From contig NZ_RQGQ01000014.1 in assembly GCF_004770265.1 (NCBI RefSeq), positions 186,001 through 250,000 on the forward strand: 64,000 nt of DNA, read 5' to 3'. The notes under the pieces are model-generated. The model had not been told where the DNA came from, made no database searches, and saw nothing but the letters and a program-made list of their open reading frames with translations. This DNA comes from Leptospira congkakensis (GTDB taxonomy: Bacteria; Spirochaetota; Leptospiria; Leptospirales; Leptospiraceae). Positions within the stretch are counted from its first letter, which is position 1, and each line of letters begins with the position of its first letter. This document shows positions 9,109 through 18,557 of this stretch, piece by piece. The position numbers and the translations under genes are program-made.

Positions 9109-10736
9109 TTGATTCAAGTTTAGCAGCAACAATAGCAATCATTTCTATAAGCATATGGATGATTGTATTTTTTGGAAAACTATATTTAAATATTAAAGCA
9201 AATTCATTTCGGAACCAAAATCCAAATCTAATAAACAGAATCTATACTGCTAATACAAAAGTTTATTTAATGCGAATTTTCTGTTTTTTAATTTCCATGT
9301 TTTTAGCACTTTATTCCTTATTTAAAATCAAATCTACGGAAGTAGAATCCATTAAAGAATTTGAGTCTGCAGATATACTTTTTGTTGTCGATGTTAGTTT
9401 ATCAATGAATGCCATTGATGTAAGTCCAAACCGCCTAAAACGATTTCAAGATTTAGCATTAAGAATCCTTCCAGAAATCAAAGGGAATCGAATAGGAATC
9501 ATTGTTTTTGCAGGACAATCATTTTCCTTTTGCCCATTAACAACAGATATATCGTCGGTTTCAGACTATATACAGGCACTTGGAGTGGAAATGGTTGGTT
9601 CCAAAGGAACAGACCTTTCTTTGGCACTAGAAAGAGTTCATAAGATCAGAAAAAAAAATAACCCTATCACTTCTCAAATTACTGTTCTCGTTTCGGATGG
9701 AGAAGATCACGAAAACCAAACCTTACCAAAGATTGAAGGTGAGGTGATTGTTTGGGGAATTGGAACGGAAGAAGGTGGGCTTATCGAATATCGTGACCCA
9801 GGAACAGGGCGAGGTGGATTTGTCACTACAGATGCAGGAATTTCCGATTCTCCTTCGGCACCTAACTTAGTGGTTTCAAAAATGAATACGGAAAAACTAA
9901 AGTCAATCGCGAGCCAGAATAATGGAACTTATTATGATGTTTCATTCTTAGCAGACGGAGCCTACGCACTGTTAGACACCATTCAATCCGTTAAAAAGAA
10001 AAAAATACAAACCATCGAACGATTCAAAAACGAGGATGGAGCTCATCCGTTTCTAATTGCATCGGTTTTCTTTCTATTTTTAGAACGAATCATAAATCTT
10101 TTCCTGCAGAAACTTCCCAAAACAATTTACACAATTCTACTTTTGTTATTACTCTTCAGAGTCAGCGGCTTGGAAGCATGGGAATTAGATCCGGGTGGGA
10201 ATGCAATGGAACGAGGTGCAAAGTCCTATCATCAAAAAAAATATACGGAAAGCCAGAAAGAATTCGAAAAAGCAAAAGAATACATCCCCGATGATCCACG
10301 ACTGTTATACAATGAATCAACCAATGCCTACCAATCAGGTCAATACAAAGATGCCATAGGGATCGCTGAAAAAATCCTCTCTCACCCAAAAACAGACAAT
10401 GACTTAAAAGCAAAAACAAACTTTTCGTTAGGAAACATTTATTCAAAATTAGGTGAGAAAAAGAAAGCACTGAATGCTTACTCGAAAACCTTAGAACTTG
10501 ATCCGAATCATTTATCCGCCAAAAAAAACATCGAACACCTAACAAAAAAACAAGAATCTAACCAAAACCAATCACCAAAAAACAACGAATCAAACGAAAA
10601 CAAACCACAGAATGATCGAAAAGAGAATCAAAAAGAAGAAAAGTCAGATGCAGAAAGAATTTTAGATCCTTTCTCGCAAGACTCTATTTTAAAAAATAAA
10701 AAAGGAGGTTTTTCGGATAATGAAAAATTCTGGTAA
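9105..10736 (+). CDS. batB: BatB-BatC fusion: VWA domain plus TPR domain
   Basis: At 543 residues this is longer than a plain BatB. Residues 1-330 are BatB-like: two membrane helices, a VWA domain with Asp96-x-Ser98-x-Ser100 (VVDVSLSM), a Thr in GSKGTDLS and VLVSDGEDHENQ. After two hydrophobic segments near residues 315-355 (FLIASVFFLFLERIINLF and TIYTILLLLLLF) the chain continues as BatC: TPR repeats in residues 365-465, for example SLGNIYSKLGEKKKALNAYSKTLELDPN, then a low-complexity N/Q/K/E tail of about 70 residues. BatC is normally a separate exported TPR protein; here the BatB C-terminal helices may place the TPRs in the periplasm (inference). The fusion matches the L. biflexa operon. 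Confidence 0.93.
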   Translation: MIDSSLAATIAIISISIWMIVFFGKLYLNIKANSFRNQNPNLINRIYTANTKVYLMRIFCFLISMFLALYSLFKIKSTEVESIKEFESADILFVVDVSLSMNAIDVSPNRLKRFQDLALRILPEIKGNRIGIIVFAGQSFSFCPLTTDISSVSDYIQALGVEMVGSKGTDLSLALERVHKIRKKNNPITSQITVLVSDGEDHENQTLPKIEGEVIVWGIGTEEGGLIEYRDPGTGRGGFVTTDAGISDSPSAPNLVVSKMNTEKLKSIASQNNGTYYDVSFLADGAYALLDTIQSVKKKKIQTIERFKNEDGAHPFLIASVFFLFLERIINLFLQKLPKTIYTILLLLLLFRVSGLEAWELDPGGNAMERGAKSYHQKKYTESQKEFEKAKEYIPDDPRLLYNESTNAYQSGQYKDAIGIAEKILSHPKTDNDLKAKTNFSLGNIYSKLGEKKKALNAYSKTLELDPNHLSAKKNIEHLTKKQESNQNQSPKNNESNENKPQNDRKENQKEEKSDAERILDPFSQDSILKNKKGGFSDNEKFW

Positions 10737-12291
10737 ACTCACGATTCTATTTTTTCTTTTTGGATTCCTTCCTTTCAATCATATTAGTTCAGCCGATGTT
10801 GAGTTTCATTTATTTCCCGATGAATTTTCACTTGGAGAACATGCTAAACTAGAAGTGAAAGTGCATGGAGACAAACCCTTCCGTGCATTACAAACAAATA
10901 TCAAAAAAAATGGTGTCCGTGTTCGATTCTCTGGTAGCGGCACCGAAACACAAATTATCAACTTCAAAGTGTCTCGTTCCCAAATATTAAACTACTATGT
11001 TGATACCGAATCGGAAGGAACATTCAAACTTCCAGAAATTTCTGTAGAATATGACCAAAAAGCATACACTTCACCTGCAATTCCGTTTAAAGTAAGCAAA
11101 AAAAGTGCACATCCTCAAAACCAATTTTTTAATCCATTTCAAATAGAAAGCAATGACTCTCCCACAGAAGGATCACCAGAAGTAGCCTTTCATACAAACA
11201 AATCAGTTTTTTATAAGGGTGAACCAGTTGTGGGATATTTTGTTCTCTACTATAACGGCTACAGACAACCTTTTTTAGAAAGAGATCCGAACGAATCCAT
11301 ATCCTTTCCATATTTTTTATCAGAAACATTACGGCAAGTATCCGTACAAATTGAACCCGAAATACAAAGGAACAATGTTTTAAAAAAAACTTTAGTATAC
11401 GATAAAGAAATCTATGGTTTGACACCAATTAAATCAGGAAGATTTCAAATTGGAAAAACTAAATTCATCTCGGGAGATAGTTTACGATTCAATTCGTTAC
11501 AAGAAACCGTAAACACAACGCAAGCCACCGTGACTGTTCTGGATCTTCCGCCAACCAAACTTAGTAATTTTACTGGAGCGATAGGAAACTTCAAACTCTC
11601 TCTGACTCAGTTCCCAAAAGAAATTCACGAAGGAGAAACTGCCTACTTTGAAATTACCGTAGAAGGTGATGGTGGTTACGAGGGGATCAATCCCAATAAA
11701 ACATCGGAAAAAAAGACCCAACTCATTTCACAAAATAAAACAAAAACTTTCCGCAAGTTAGATTCAGGAGATTATGGATTTTATTCTATCGTTCGATTTC
11801 AATATGCTTACCAAACATCTAGGAATAATAAGTTACAATTAGAACCTTATACATTCAGCTTTTTCTCTTTAAAGGAAAAACAATACAAAACAATATCGAT
11901 TGATTTTCCTGAAATTCCTATACTACCAGAAAGAAAACTTGAAGAAAAATCCCTTTCTGGAAAACCAAACCTATCTAGTGGACCGCCCATTTTTGTTTTA
12001 GTATTTCTAACAATTCTTGGAATTTTTACCTATTTAGGATTTAAAAGATACCAACATCAAAAACAGTTGCAGGAATTAACAGAAATGGTTGTTCACTTGG
12101 GTAAAAAAAGAAATTCATTTCTTGCAGACCACTTGGCTAAACTAAAATTGCCTGAAGAAGACATCAATTTCCTTGTAAATCTTTTAGAAAATGGGGACAA
12201 AGAAACCCTTAAAGTCGCATTCCAAAACCTAACTAAAAAAGAAAAACACAAACTCATACAATTAACTAAAACAATAAAACCAAAGGATTAA
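10720..12291 (+). CDS. batD: BatD, periplasmic beta-domain protein with C-terminal membrane anchor
   Basis: The 523-residue protein has a signal peptide (LTILFFLFGFLPFNHISSA), a long periplasmic region of beta-sandwich repeats (two are visible from the recurring SLGEHAKLEVKVHGD and EIHEGETAYFEITVEGDG blocks), one membrane helix (FVLVFLTILGIFTYLGFKR, about residues 422-440) and a charged cytoplasmic tail. This is the BatD layout. It overlaps the batB-C gene by 17 bp, so translation is coupled, and ends 3 bp before htpG. BatD is thought to be the periplasmic scaffold of the Bat complex. Confidence 0.9.
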   Translation: MKNSGKLTILFFLFGFLPFNHISSADVEFHLFPDEFSLGEHAKLEVKVHGDKPFRALQTNIKKNGVRVRFSGSGTETQIINFKVSRSQILNYYVDTESEGTFKLPEISVEYDQKAYTSPAIPFKVSKKSAHPQNQFFNPFQIESNDSPTEGSPEVAFHTNKSVFYKGEPVVGYFVLYYNGYRQPFLERDPNESISFPYFLSETLRQVSVQIEPEIQRNNVLKKTLVYDKEIYGLTPIKSGRFQIGKTKFISGDSLRFNSLQETVNTTQATVTVLDLPPTKLSNFTGAIGNFKLSLTQFPKEIHEGETAYFEITVEGDGGYEGINPNKTSEKKTQLISQNKTKTFRKLDSGDYGFYSIVRFQYAYQTSRNNKLQLEPYTFSFFSLKEKQYKTISIDFPEIPILPERKLEEKSLSGKPNLSSGPPIFVLVFLTILGIFTYLGFKRYQHQKQLQELTEMVVHLGKKRNSFLADHLAKLKLPEEDINFLVNLLENGDKETLKVAFQNLTKKEKHKLIQLTKTIKPKD

Positions 12292-12294
12292 CAT

Positions 12295-14127
12295 ATGTCA
12301 GCTGAAGAAACAGGGAAAATCAGTGTAGAAACGGAAAATATCTTTCCCATCATTAAAAAATGGTTGTACTCCGAAAAAGATATTTTTTTAAGGGAACTCG
12401 TGTCCAATGCCAGCGATGCCATCACTAAGTTAAAAAAGATATCACTATCAGAAGAATTTGAAGGTGGCAATGATTATAAAATCGATTTAAATTTTGATGT
12501 AGACGCAAGGATTCTAACCATTGAAGACAATGGAGTTGGGATGACCACTGATGAGGTCAAAAAATACATCAATCAAATTGCATTTTCTGGTGCCACAGAT
12601 TTTGCTAAACAATATCAAAATGCAGAGAACAAAGCCGAAATCATTGGCCATTTTGGTTTAGGTTTTTATTCCTCTTTTATGGTTTCTAAAAAAGTAACAA
12701 TAGAAACAAAATCCTACAAGAAAGGACAAACGGCTGTTATGTGGTCAAGTGAATCAGGAACAGACTTTACCATCTCACCTATTGAAAAGGAATTCAGAGG
12801 AACAAAAATTTCTCTTTATCTGGATAGTGAGTCTGGTGAATACCTAGACAAATGGAAACTGAAAGAACTAATCAAAAAATATTGTGATTTTCTACCTGTA
12901 GGGATTTATGTCCAAGGCGAAAAAGCAAACCGAGAAAAACCACTATGGTCAGAAGAACCGGCAAAAATCAAAGAAGAAGAGTATAAAGACTTTCATTCCT
13001 ATTTGTTTCCGTTCTCTGGCGAATCTCTCTTTCATATCCATTTGAATGTAGACTACCCATTCCGTTTGCAAGGGATCTTGTATTTTCCAAAACTCACACA
13101 TGAATTGGAAGCTTCAAAGAATGGAATTAAACTTTTTTGTAACCATGTTTTTGTTAGCGACAATGCAAGCGAACTCATTCCACAGTTCTTAACTATATTA
13201 AAAGGAACTATTGATATTCCAGACCTCCCTCTAAACGTTTCAAGATCCTATTTACAAAATGATCCTCTTGTAAAAAAAATATCAAACCATATCATCAAAA
13301 AAGTTGCTGATCGTCTGATTGATGATTTCAAAAAAGAAAGAAGTAAATATGAGGAAAATTGGACTGATATTTCATTATTTGTAAAATACGGAGTATTAAC
13401 AGACGAAAAATTTTACGATGCCATGAAAGATCATTTGATTTTCAAAAACTCGGAAGGTGGATACTCCACAACTTCTGAATATTGGGAAAAAAATAAGGAA
13501 AAAAACCAAAACAAAATCTTTTATGCAAATGAAACCGAAATGGGTTCCGTTTATATGGAGTTATTAAAATCGCAAGGATTAGAAGCGATCCTAGTTGATT
13601 CCAAAATTGATTCCCACCTCATCCAACACTTAGAAATGAAAAATCCAGATTGGAAATTTCAGAGAGTGGATTCAGAGATTGCGGACCAAGTTCTTGATAA
13701 AGAAGTCCAAGACAACTTAGTCAACGAAGAAAACAAAACAGAATCAGACAGAATCCAATCTTTATTTTTAGCTTCTTTACCAACTGAAGGGGTAGAGGTA
13801 AAAGTAGAAGCCCTAAAATCTCTTGAGGTTCCGGGAGTCATCCTTTTGCCAGAATTCATGCGAAGAATGTCAGAGATGAACTCGATGTTAAACCGAGAAG
13901 ACACAAAGAACATTCTAAAATCACACACCCTTATGGTTAATTCCAAATCACCTCTGGTCAAATCCGCATTACAGGCGTTCGAAGGTGTTAATCCAGAAAA
14001 AGGAAAAAAATTGGCACGAGCCATTTATGACCTTTCCTTACTTTCTGCGAAAGTGATGGATGAAAAAGATGTTTCGGAGTATACCAAAAGGACAACGGAA
14101 TTCCTCCAAGAGATTTTTTCTACTTAA
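12295..14127 (+). CDS. htpG: Hsp90-family molecular chaperone HtpG
   Basis: The 610-residue protein has the GHKL ATP-binding motifs of Hsp90: [25 protein letters not shown] and [14 protein letters not shown], followed by middle and C-terminal dimerisation domains ([12 protein letters not shown] is the conserved catalytic-loop region). It lacks the eukaryotic MEEVD tail, as expected. HtpG is an ATP-dependent cytosolic chaperone; in L. interrogans it is reported as a virulence requirement. It starts 3 bp after batD and is the penultimate gene of the plus-strand string, which suggests that the chaperone and the MoxR/Bat module are co-expressed. No heat-shock promoter or CIRCE-type inverted repeat lies before it. 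Confidence 0.97.
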   Translation: MSAEETGKISVETENIFPIIKKWLYSEKDIFLRELVSNASDAITKLKKISLSEEFEGGNDYKIDLNFDVDARILTIEDNGVGMTTDEVKKYINQIAFSGATDFAKQYQNAENKAEIIGHFGLGFYSSFMVSKKVTIETKSYKKGQTAVMWSSESGTDFTISPIEKEFRGTKISLYLDSESGEYLDKWKLKELIKKYCDFLPVGIYVQGEKANREKPLWSEEPAKIKEEEYKDFHSYLFPFSGESLFHIHLNVDYPFRLQGILYFPKLTHELEASKNGIKLFCNHVFVSDNASELIPQFLTILKGTIDIPDLPLNVSRSYLQNDPLVKKISNHIIKKVADRLIDDFKKERSKYEENWTDISLFVKYGVLTDEKFYDAMKDHLIFKNSEGGYSTTSEYWEKNKEKNQNKIFYANETEMGSVYMELLKSQGLEAILVDSKIDSHLIQHLEMKNPDWKFQRVDSEIADQVLDKEVQDNLVNEENKTESDRIQSLFLASLPTEGVEVKVEALKSLEVPGVILLPEFMRRMSEMNSMLNREDTKNILKSHTLMVNSKSPLVKSALQAFEGVNPEKGKKLARAIYDLSLLSAKVMDEKDVSEYTKRTTEFLQEIFST

Positions 14128-14152
14128 AGGCAAAACCATCTAGAAAGATTTG

Positions 14153-14181
14153 GCAACGATCCCTGTTTTTGGGATTGTTGC
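14153..14181 (+). promoter_or_regulatory. Stem-loop just upstream of the kinase start
   Basis: GCAACGATCCC and GGGATTGTTGC form an 11-bp stem (one G-U pair in RNA) with a 7-nt T-rich loop. It lies between htpG and the kinase and ends only 3 nt before the GTG start codon. There is no U-tract after it, so it is a poor intrinsic terminator. It covers the place where a Shine-Dalgarno site should be, so it may restrict translation of the kinase or stabilise the htpG mRNA end. The function is inferred from position only. Confidence 0.5.
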
Positions 14182-14184
14182 TCT

Positions 14185-16509
14185 GTGATCCAGATTTGTA
14201 TAACAAGTCGACTTAGCTCCTTACCGGTTGTAGTAGCCTATAAAAAAGGATACTTTGAAGAATTTGGTGTGAAGGTTACCCTCCACGTCAATACCCACCA
14301 TAAGGCAATTATGCCATTACTAGACGCGGGTCGAGTGGAAGCCGGCGAAGTTCCCACTATCGCTTACTTACAAGATAGTTTCCTAAAAAAATCAAAACTA
14401 AAACGAATTTATAAAGGAATTTACCTCTACCATTCACCACTTTCTTTTTATTCCAGATTTCAATTCAAACCAGAAGATCTCACAAGAAACAAAGCATACA
14501 TACTTCCTGTTCCGCACCAATACTCAGTCGAGAGACTCTTTGCAGAAAAATTTTTAGAAGAATACGCACCAAAAAATCCTGTTAAAGTTCGTTACATTGA
14601 CACTCCAGGATTTTTGGAGGAAAAGGAATTTTTAAAACCTTCTTGTTTGGGATTAGTGTCCGATCCATTTTCCAGTCCCTTTCTTAGAAACTTCCAAGAT
14701 TTTGCAAACACACTCAAGTTACCCATTCTAGAAGCAAAATCTTTTTATCCGTCCACCTTACTTGCGTTCAGTGGCGATGCCATATTAAAAACAGGAAGAG
14801 AGGTTTCCGGAGTACTTCTCGCTGTCAAAAAAGCCATAGATTTTTTACAAAATACAAATGGTCAAAACACTGGAAACATTTGGGAAGATTTACAGTTATC
14901 TCATTTTTACCCGCACTTACGGGTTGGAGAAACCAAAAATCTTTTAAACGCACATCCTCTCATTCAAAAAGGCGTTTTTTCTTACCAAGGAGATGCCACT
15001 ACACTTTTCCCACTCTTAAAAGATGTTTACTTCCGATTGATCAGAAGAGTGATTCAACCAGAAGCTGTAAAGTCTGCTCTCGACTTTGATGAAATCCTTT
15101 CTGCCTTAGAACCAAAAAAAGTTTTTGATGTTAGAAAACTGAGTAGTTTCCAAGAACCGGCAGAATCAAAACTCCATGCCCCATCGCAAATCAATTACAG
15201 AAAACTCAATGCTGTCAGACATCTAATTGTGGATGTAAACTCAGTTGTTTTGGATATTTTGCAAGGGAACTACAACTCTAGAATCAACTCAGATGAAACA
15301 TTACAGTTAGACAATCGAGTCAAAGTTCTCGTCAACTCCATGTTAGATTCTTTTACCGCCAAAATGGAACTCCAAAGGGAGGAAATTACTGAACTTGAAA
15401 ATCTAATCTCAATTTTAGAGATCAAACTAGACAGATCCGCCGTGGATTTACAATATTCTGAAGAAAAATATAGATACCTATTCGAATTTTCCCGAGAGGC
15501 CATCGCCCTAGTAGATGCCGACACAGGAAGTATTCTCGAAGCAAACAACCAGTTTCGCTCTCTCACCAGTTATACGAGAGGGGATATCACAAAATTAAAT
15601 ATAGAAGATATCATTTTGGGAAATCAAGTTTCAAACCAACTCCGATTTGGTTCCGATCTTTCTTCCGATACAATGTTATCTCTTCCTGATGTGGAAATCC
15701 TTGTCAAAGATGGAAGCAAACTAGAAGTCGATATTAGTTTCACCTCCATCCTTCTTTCCCCGAAAAAAAGATACCAAGTCCAATTTCGTCCAAACTCCGA
15801 AAGAAAAGAACAAGAACGATTACAACATGAATTCATTTCCAATGTGAGTCACGAACTTCGAAGCCCAATGACAAATATCAGAGGGTATTTGGAATTTTTT
15901 AAATCCGACACATCATTACCATTTAACACCGAACATAAAAATATGTTAGAGGTAATCGATAAAAATGCAAAAAGGCTTAGCTTTTTGATTGAAAACCTAT
16001 TAAAATTAACAACATCCAGGGAAAAAGACAAAGAAGCTGAAGTGATAGAAATTTTCGATCCAGTTCCTGTTATCGAAGATGTGATTCATATGAACTCACA
16101 TCTTGCAAAAGGGAAACCAATCGAATGGAATCTTTCACTCAAAAAAGGTTTTTTCTTACGAGGGATCAAATTCGAATTTTCACAGATCATTACCAACCTC
16201 TATGTAAATGCCCTAAAATACACAGCCAAAGGGAAAATCGGAATCTCCATTTTGGAAACCAACGGCAAAATAGAAATTACAGTGGAAGACACAGGACTTG
16301 GTATCGATCCGAATTATAAAAATCAAATCTTCGATCGTTTTTTTCGAATCCCATCTTCTGATAATAAAAAAATTGGTGGAACAGGGCTTGGGTTATCAAT
16401 CGTGAAATCTCTAGTGGACAAAATGTCCGGAGAAATCTTTGTCGAAAGTACGATGGGGATGGGAAGTAAATTTACCATCTACTTCCCGAAGGTAAACGTC
16501 AACGTTTAG
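14185..16509 (+). CDS. Hybrid sensor histidine kinase: NMT1-like binding domain, PAS, HisKA, HATPase
   Basis: The 774-residue protein starts at GTG. Residues 1 to about 310 resemble an NMT1/SsuA-type periplasmic-binding fold (TSRLSSLPVVVAYKKGYFEEFGVKV; LLDAGRVEAGEV), but without signal peptide or any membrane helix, so the sensor is cytoplasmic. A coiled-coil linker (about 385-425) leads to a PAS domain (430-540), an H-box NVSHELRSPMTN with His556, and a GHKL domain with N-box QIITNLYVNALKY, G1 VEDTGLGID and G2 GGTGLGLSIVKSL. It is therefore a probably active kinase sensing a soluble ligand. No response regulator is adjacent. It overlaps the convergent gene at its 3' end by 11 bp. MqnA/MqnD enzymes share the binding fold and mqnD lies 2 kb downstream, a possible functional link (inference). 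Confidence 0.85.
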   Translation: MIQICITSRLSSLPVVVAYKKGYFEEFGVKVTLHVNTHHKAIMPLLDAGRVEAGEVPTIAYLQDSFLKKSKLKRIYKGIYLYHSPLSFYSRFQFKPEDLTRNKAYILPVPHQYSVERLFAEKFLEEYAPKNPVKVRYIDTPGFLEEKEFLKPSCLGLVSDPFSSPFLRNFQDFANTLKLPILEAKSFYPSTLLAFSGDAILKTGREVSGVLLAVKKAIDFLQNTNGQNTGNIWEDLQLSHFYPHLRVGETKNLLNAHPLIQKGVFSYQGDATTLFPLLKDVYFRLIRRVIQPEAVKSALDFDEILSALEPKKVFDVRKLSSFQEPAESKLHAPSQINYRKLNAVRHLIVDVNSVVLDILQGNYNSRINSDETLQLDNRVKVLVNSMLDSFTAKMELQREEITELENLISILEIKLDRSAVDLQYSEEKYRYLFEFSREAIALVDADTGSILEANNQFRSLTSYTRGDITKLNIEDIILGNQVSNQLRFGSDLSSDTMLSLPDVEILVKDGSKLEVDISFTSILLSPKKRYQVQFRPNSERKEQERLQHEFISNVSHELRSPMTNIRGYLEFFKSDTSLPFNTEHKNMLEVIDKNAKRLSFLIENLLKLTTSREKDKEAEVIEIFDPVPVIEDVIHMNSHLAKGKPIEWNLSLKKGFFLRGIKFEFSQIITNLYVNALKYTAKGKIGISILETNGKIEITVEDTGLGIDPNYKNQIFDRFFRIPSSDNKKIGGTGLGLSIVKSLVDKMSGEIFVESTMGMGSKFTIYFPKVNVNV

Positions 16510-17302
16510 AAGTTTTTTTCTTCTTTGCGATTTGTTTTTTCTTAGGTGCCGGTTTCGATTTGTTTTTAGAAGGCAAATCATTTGGTTTTAACAAACTAAG
16601 TGTTGGTATATTTTTTTCCTCTAATGACATTTTTGATAAAAGAAGAGATAATTCCAACATCTCCCTTGTTCCAAGTAGATGCATCATTTCTAATGCTTGA
16701 TTCATACCAAGTTTTCTAAAAATCGCTAATGCATTGGTGACACCAAAAAATTTGATAAGGATCGGAAGTTCTTCTAAACCGCGTTGTTTGATCCATTTTT
16801 TGCAATCAACAACTGAAAGTTCGCTAACAAGTTGAATCACAGGCCCCACTTCAATCTCCTCAACCAACCATAAAAAGTCTTTCATCGGTATTTCTTTGAG
16901 TAGGGCGATGGATTTTTCTATCCCCAATGTTTTTAAAATTTCGACACTGGTTTCTCTTCCTAAAGTTTTTGCGAGTAAACCAACATCACGAGGAGGAATA
17001 CTTCGAGAAACAAGAGCCAAATCAGACATAGGAAGTGAATGGATAAAATAGACCAAATCATCGTCTTCATTCTCTCCAATCATCTCCACAAGAATCTTTT
17101 CGGGGATTTGTTTTACGAGTTCTACAACCGTATCTTCACTTAATTTATGCGTGAGGACAATCAGTCTTTCTTTCGGAACCTTCCCCGTCAGTGAAAGTAA
17201 CTTTTCATAACCAAGATTCTTCAAAATCTGAAAGGACTTTTTGGGGCCAAGTTTTTCTAGGTATTGGTAAACACTTTGGATTGTAACGAGAACTTCTTTC
17301 AT
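16499..17302 (-). CDS. Helical-repeat protein with lysine-rich tail, function unknown
   Basis: The 267-residue protein is built of about seven 30-residue leucine-rich alpha-helical units with echoes such as LEKLGPKKSFQILKNLGYEKL, LGRETSVEILKTLGIEKS, FFGVTNALAIFRKLGMNQ and LLGTREMLELSLLL. The pattern resembles MgtE-N/FliG-like superhelices. The C terminus is a Lys/Pro-rich basic tail (KNKSKPAPKKKQIAKKKK) that could bind nucleic acid or anionic surfaces. I chose ATG 17302; a TTG at 17323 would add seven residues. It has no signal peptide. It is convergent with the kinase and divergent from the membrane protein at 17394. No function assigned. Confidence 0.65.
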   Translation of the reverse strand: MKEVLVTIQSVYQYLEKLGPKKSFQILKNLGYEKLLSLTGKVPKERLIVLTHKLSEDTVVELVKQIPEKILVEMIGENEDDDLVYFIHSLPMSDLALVSRSIPPRDVGLLAKTLGRETSVEILKTLGIEKSIALLKEIPMKDFLWLVEEIEVGPVIQLVSELSVVDCKKWIKQRGLEELPILIKFFGVTNALAIFRKLGMNQALEMMHLLGTREMLELSLLLSKMSLEEKNIPTLSLLKPNDLPSKNKSKPAPKKKQIAKKKKTSKR

Positions 17303-17393
17303 TTGCCCCAACTTTGGATACAAACTGTCAGAATCTTCGTAAAATTCCAGAGAAATTCCTTTCCGAATCTGTTAAATTTTGCAAAATGGAAGT

Positions 17394-18557
17394 GTGAAGC
17401 TACGCCATCTTTGGGTTCTGATTTTTTTGTTCGTTTTAGGAGTAGGGGGGCTCATTTACTTCAAAACGGCGCCCTATCAACATTCCTTGTCTGCTCTCAT
17501 CGGGATTTGGGAAGGATTTTACGAAATCAACCCAAACTTAGTCGATTCAAATTTTGTAATCTACAAATCAGGTGGATATGATGGACAGTTTTTCTATTTT
17601 CTCGCAAAAGACCTGTTTGATTCTGGTGACTGGGGTCTTATCGTAGATTCTTACCACTTTCGATTCCATCGCATCGGACTTTCCCTTTTTTCCGGTTTTA
17701 TTTCACATTTCATTGGATTCTCTTACTATCCAGCGATCACTCTTAGTTTTCTATTTTTGCTATTTTTTGTTTCTGTATTTTGTTTGTACTCTCTACTCCC
17801 AGAAAAATCAAAATGGTATGTTATTTTTTATTTATTCTCACCATTTTCATTAAACGCAAATTTACTCTTAGTTGCTGATTCTTTATTTGTCAGCTTTGGA
17901 ATCATCGCATTTTACTTTTTTAAAAACAAAAAAGACTACTTGGCAGTTTTTTTCTTTCTCCTAATGGTTCTCACCCGTGAACTCGGAGTATTATTTCTTT
18001 TACCGATTGTTTTAAAAAACCTTAGCGAAAAAAAATGGGAAAAGATGATTCTTTATTCAATTCCAGGATTCGCATTTCTTTGTTTGGTGGGGTATGGATG
18101 GATCCATCCTCCTAACCATTTGGGAACCAACCCTCTTGGATTCAGAGATATGACAGACCTTCCTTTATTTGGATTTTTTAAAAGTTTCCAAGAAGGAGAG
18201 TCTTTTCAGTTCAAACTAAAAGAATTTCCAAAAATATTATTTTTTATCTCATTCCTAACTCTATCGATAACCAGCATCCAATCTCTAAAAAAATCATTTT
18301 CTACTGATATCTATTTACTGTTCCCCATTTTGGGGAGTTTGTTTGTCATACTCATTGCCGAGCAAGGGTATTGGAGATCCTTTGACAACCTCAGCCGAAT
18401 GTTCACACTCATTCTGCCTTTTTCCTTACTTCTAAACGACGCCTTAAAAAGACCTTTTCTTCGTTTATTCCTTGGAATATCCATAACCTTATTTGTATTT
18501 TTTATCGTTCGAATCCTCTGGATCACACCCACAAAGGAGTATTTCTTAAGTCTATGA
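17394..18557 (+). CDS. Polytopic membrane protein, glycosyltransferase-C-like
   Basis: The protein has about 10 predicted membrane helices, beginning LWVLIFLFVLGVGGLIYF. The motif GGYDGQFFYFLAKDLF after the first helix, with an Asp in the first periplasmic loop, recalls polyprenyl-phosphate-dependent GT-C mannosyltransferases (GT39-like families with YDGQ). The donor, acceptor and exact family are not determined. Start choice is uncertain: TTG 17379 or GTG 17394; I prefer GTG because it begins a tight basic-plus-hydrophobic signal anchor, but neither has a good ribosome-binding site. The stop overlaps the mqnD start (ATGA), so it is coupled to menaquinone synthesis at least in expression. Confidence 0.65.
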   Translation: MKLRHLWVLIFLFVLGVGGLIYFKTAPYQHSLSALIGIWEGFYEINPNLVDSNFVIYKSGGYDGQFFYFLAKDLFDSGDWGLIVDSYHFRFHRIGLSLFSGFISHFIGFSYYPAITLSFLFLLFFVSVFCLYSLLPEKSKWYVIFYLFSPFSLNANLLLVADSLFVSFGIIAFYFFKNKKDYLAVFFFLLMVLTRELGVLFLLPIVLKNLSEKKWEKMILYSIPGFAFLCLVGYGWIHPPNHLGTNPLGFRDMTDLPLFGFFKSFQEGESFQFKLKEFPKILFFISFLTLSITSIQSLKKSFSTDIYLLFPILGSLFVILIAEQGYWRSFDNLSRMFTLILPFSLLLNDALKRPFLRLFLGISITLFVFFIVRILWITPTKEYFLSL

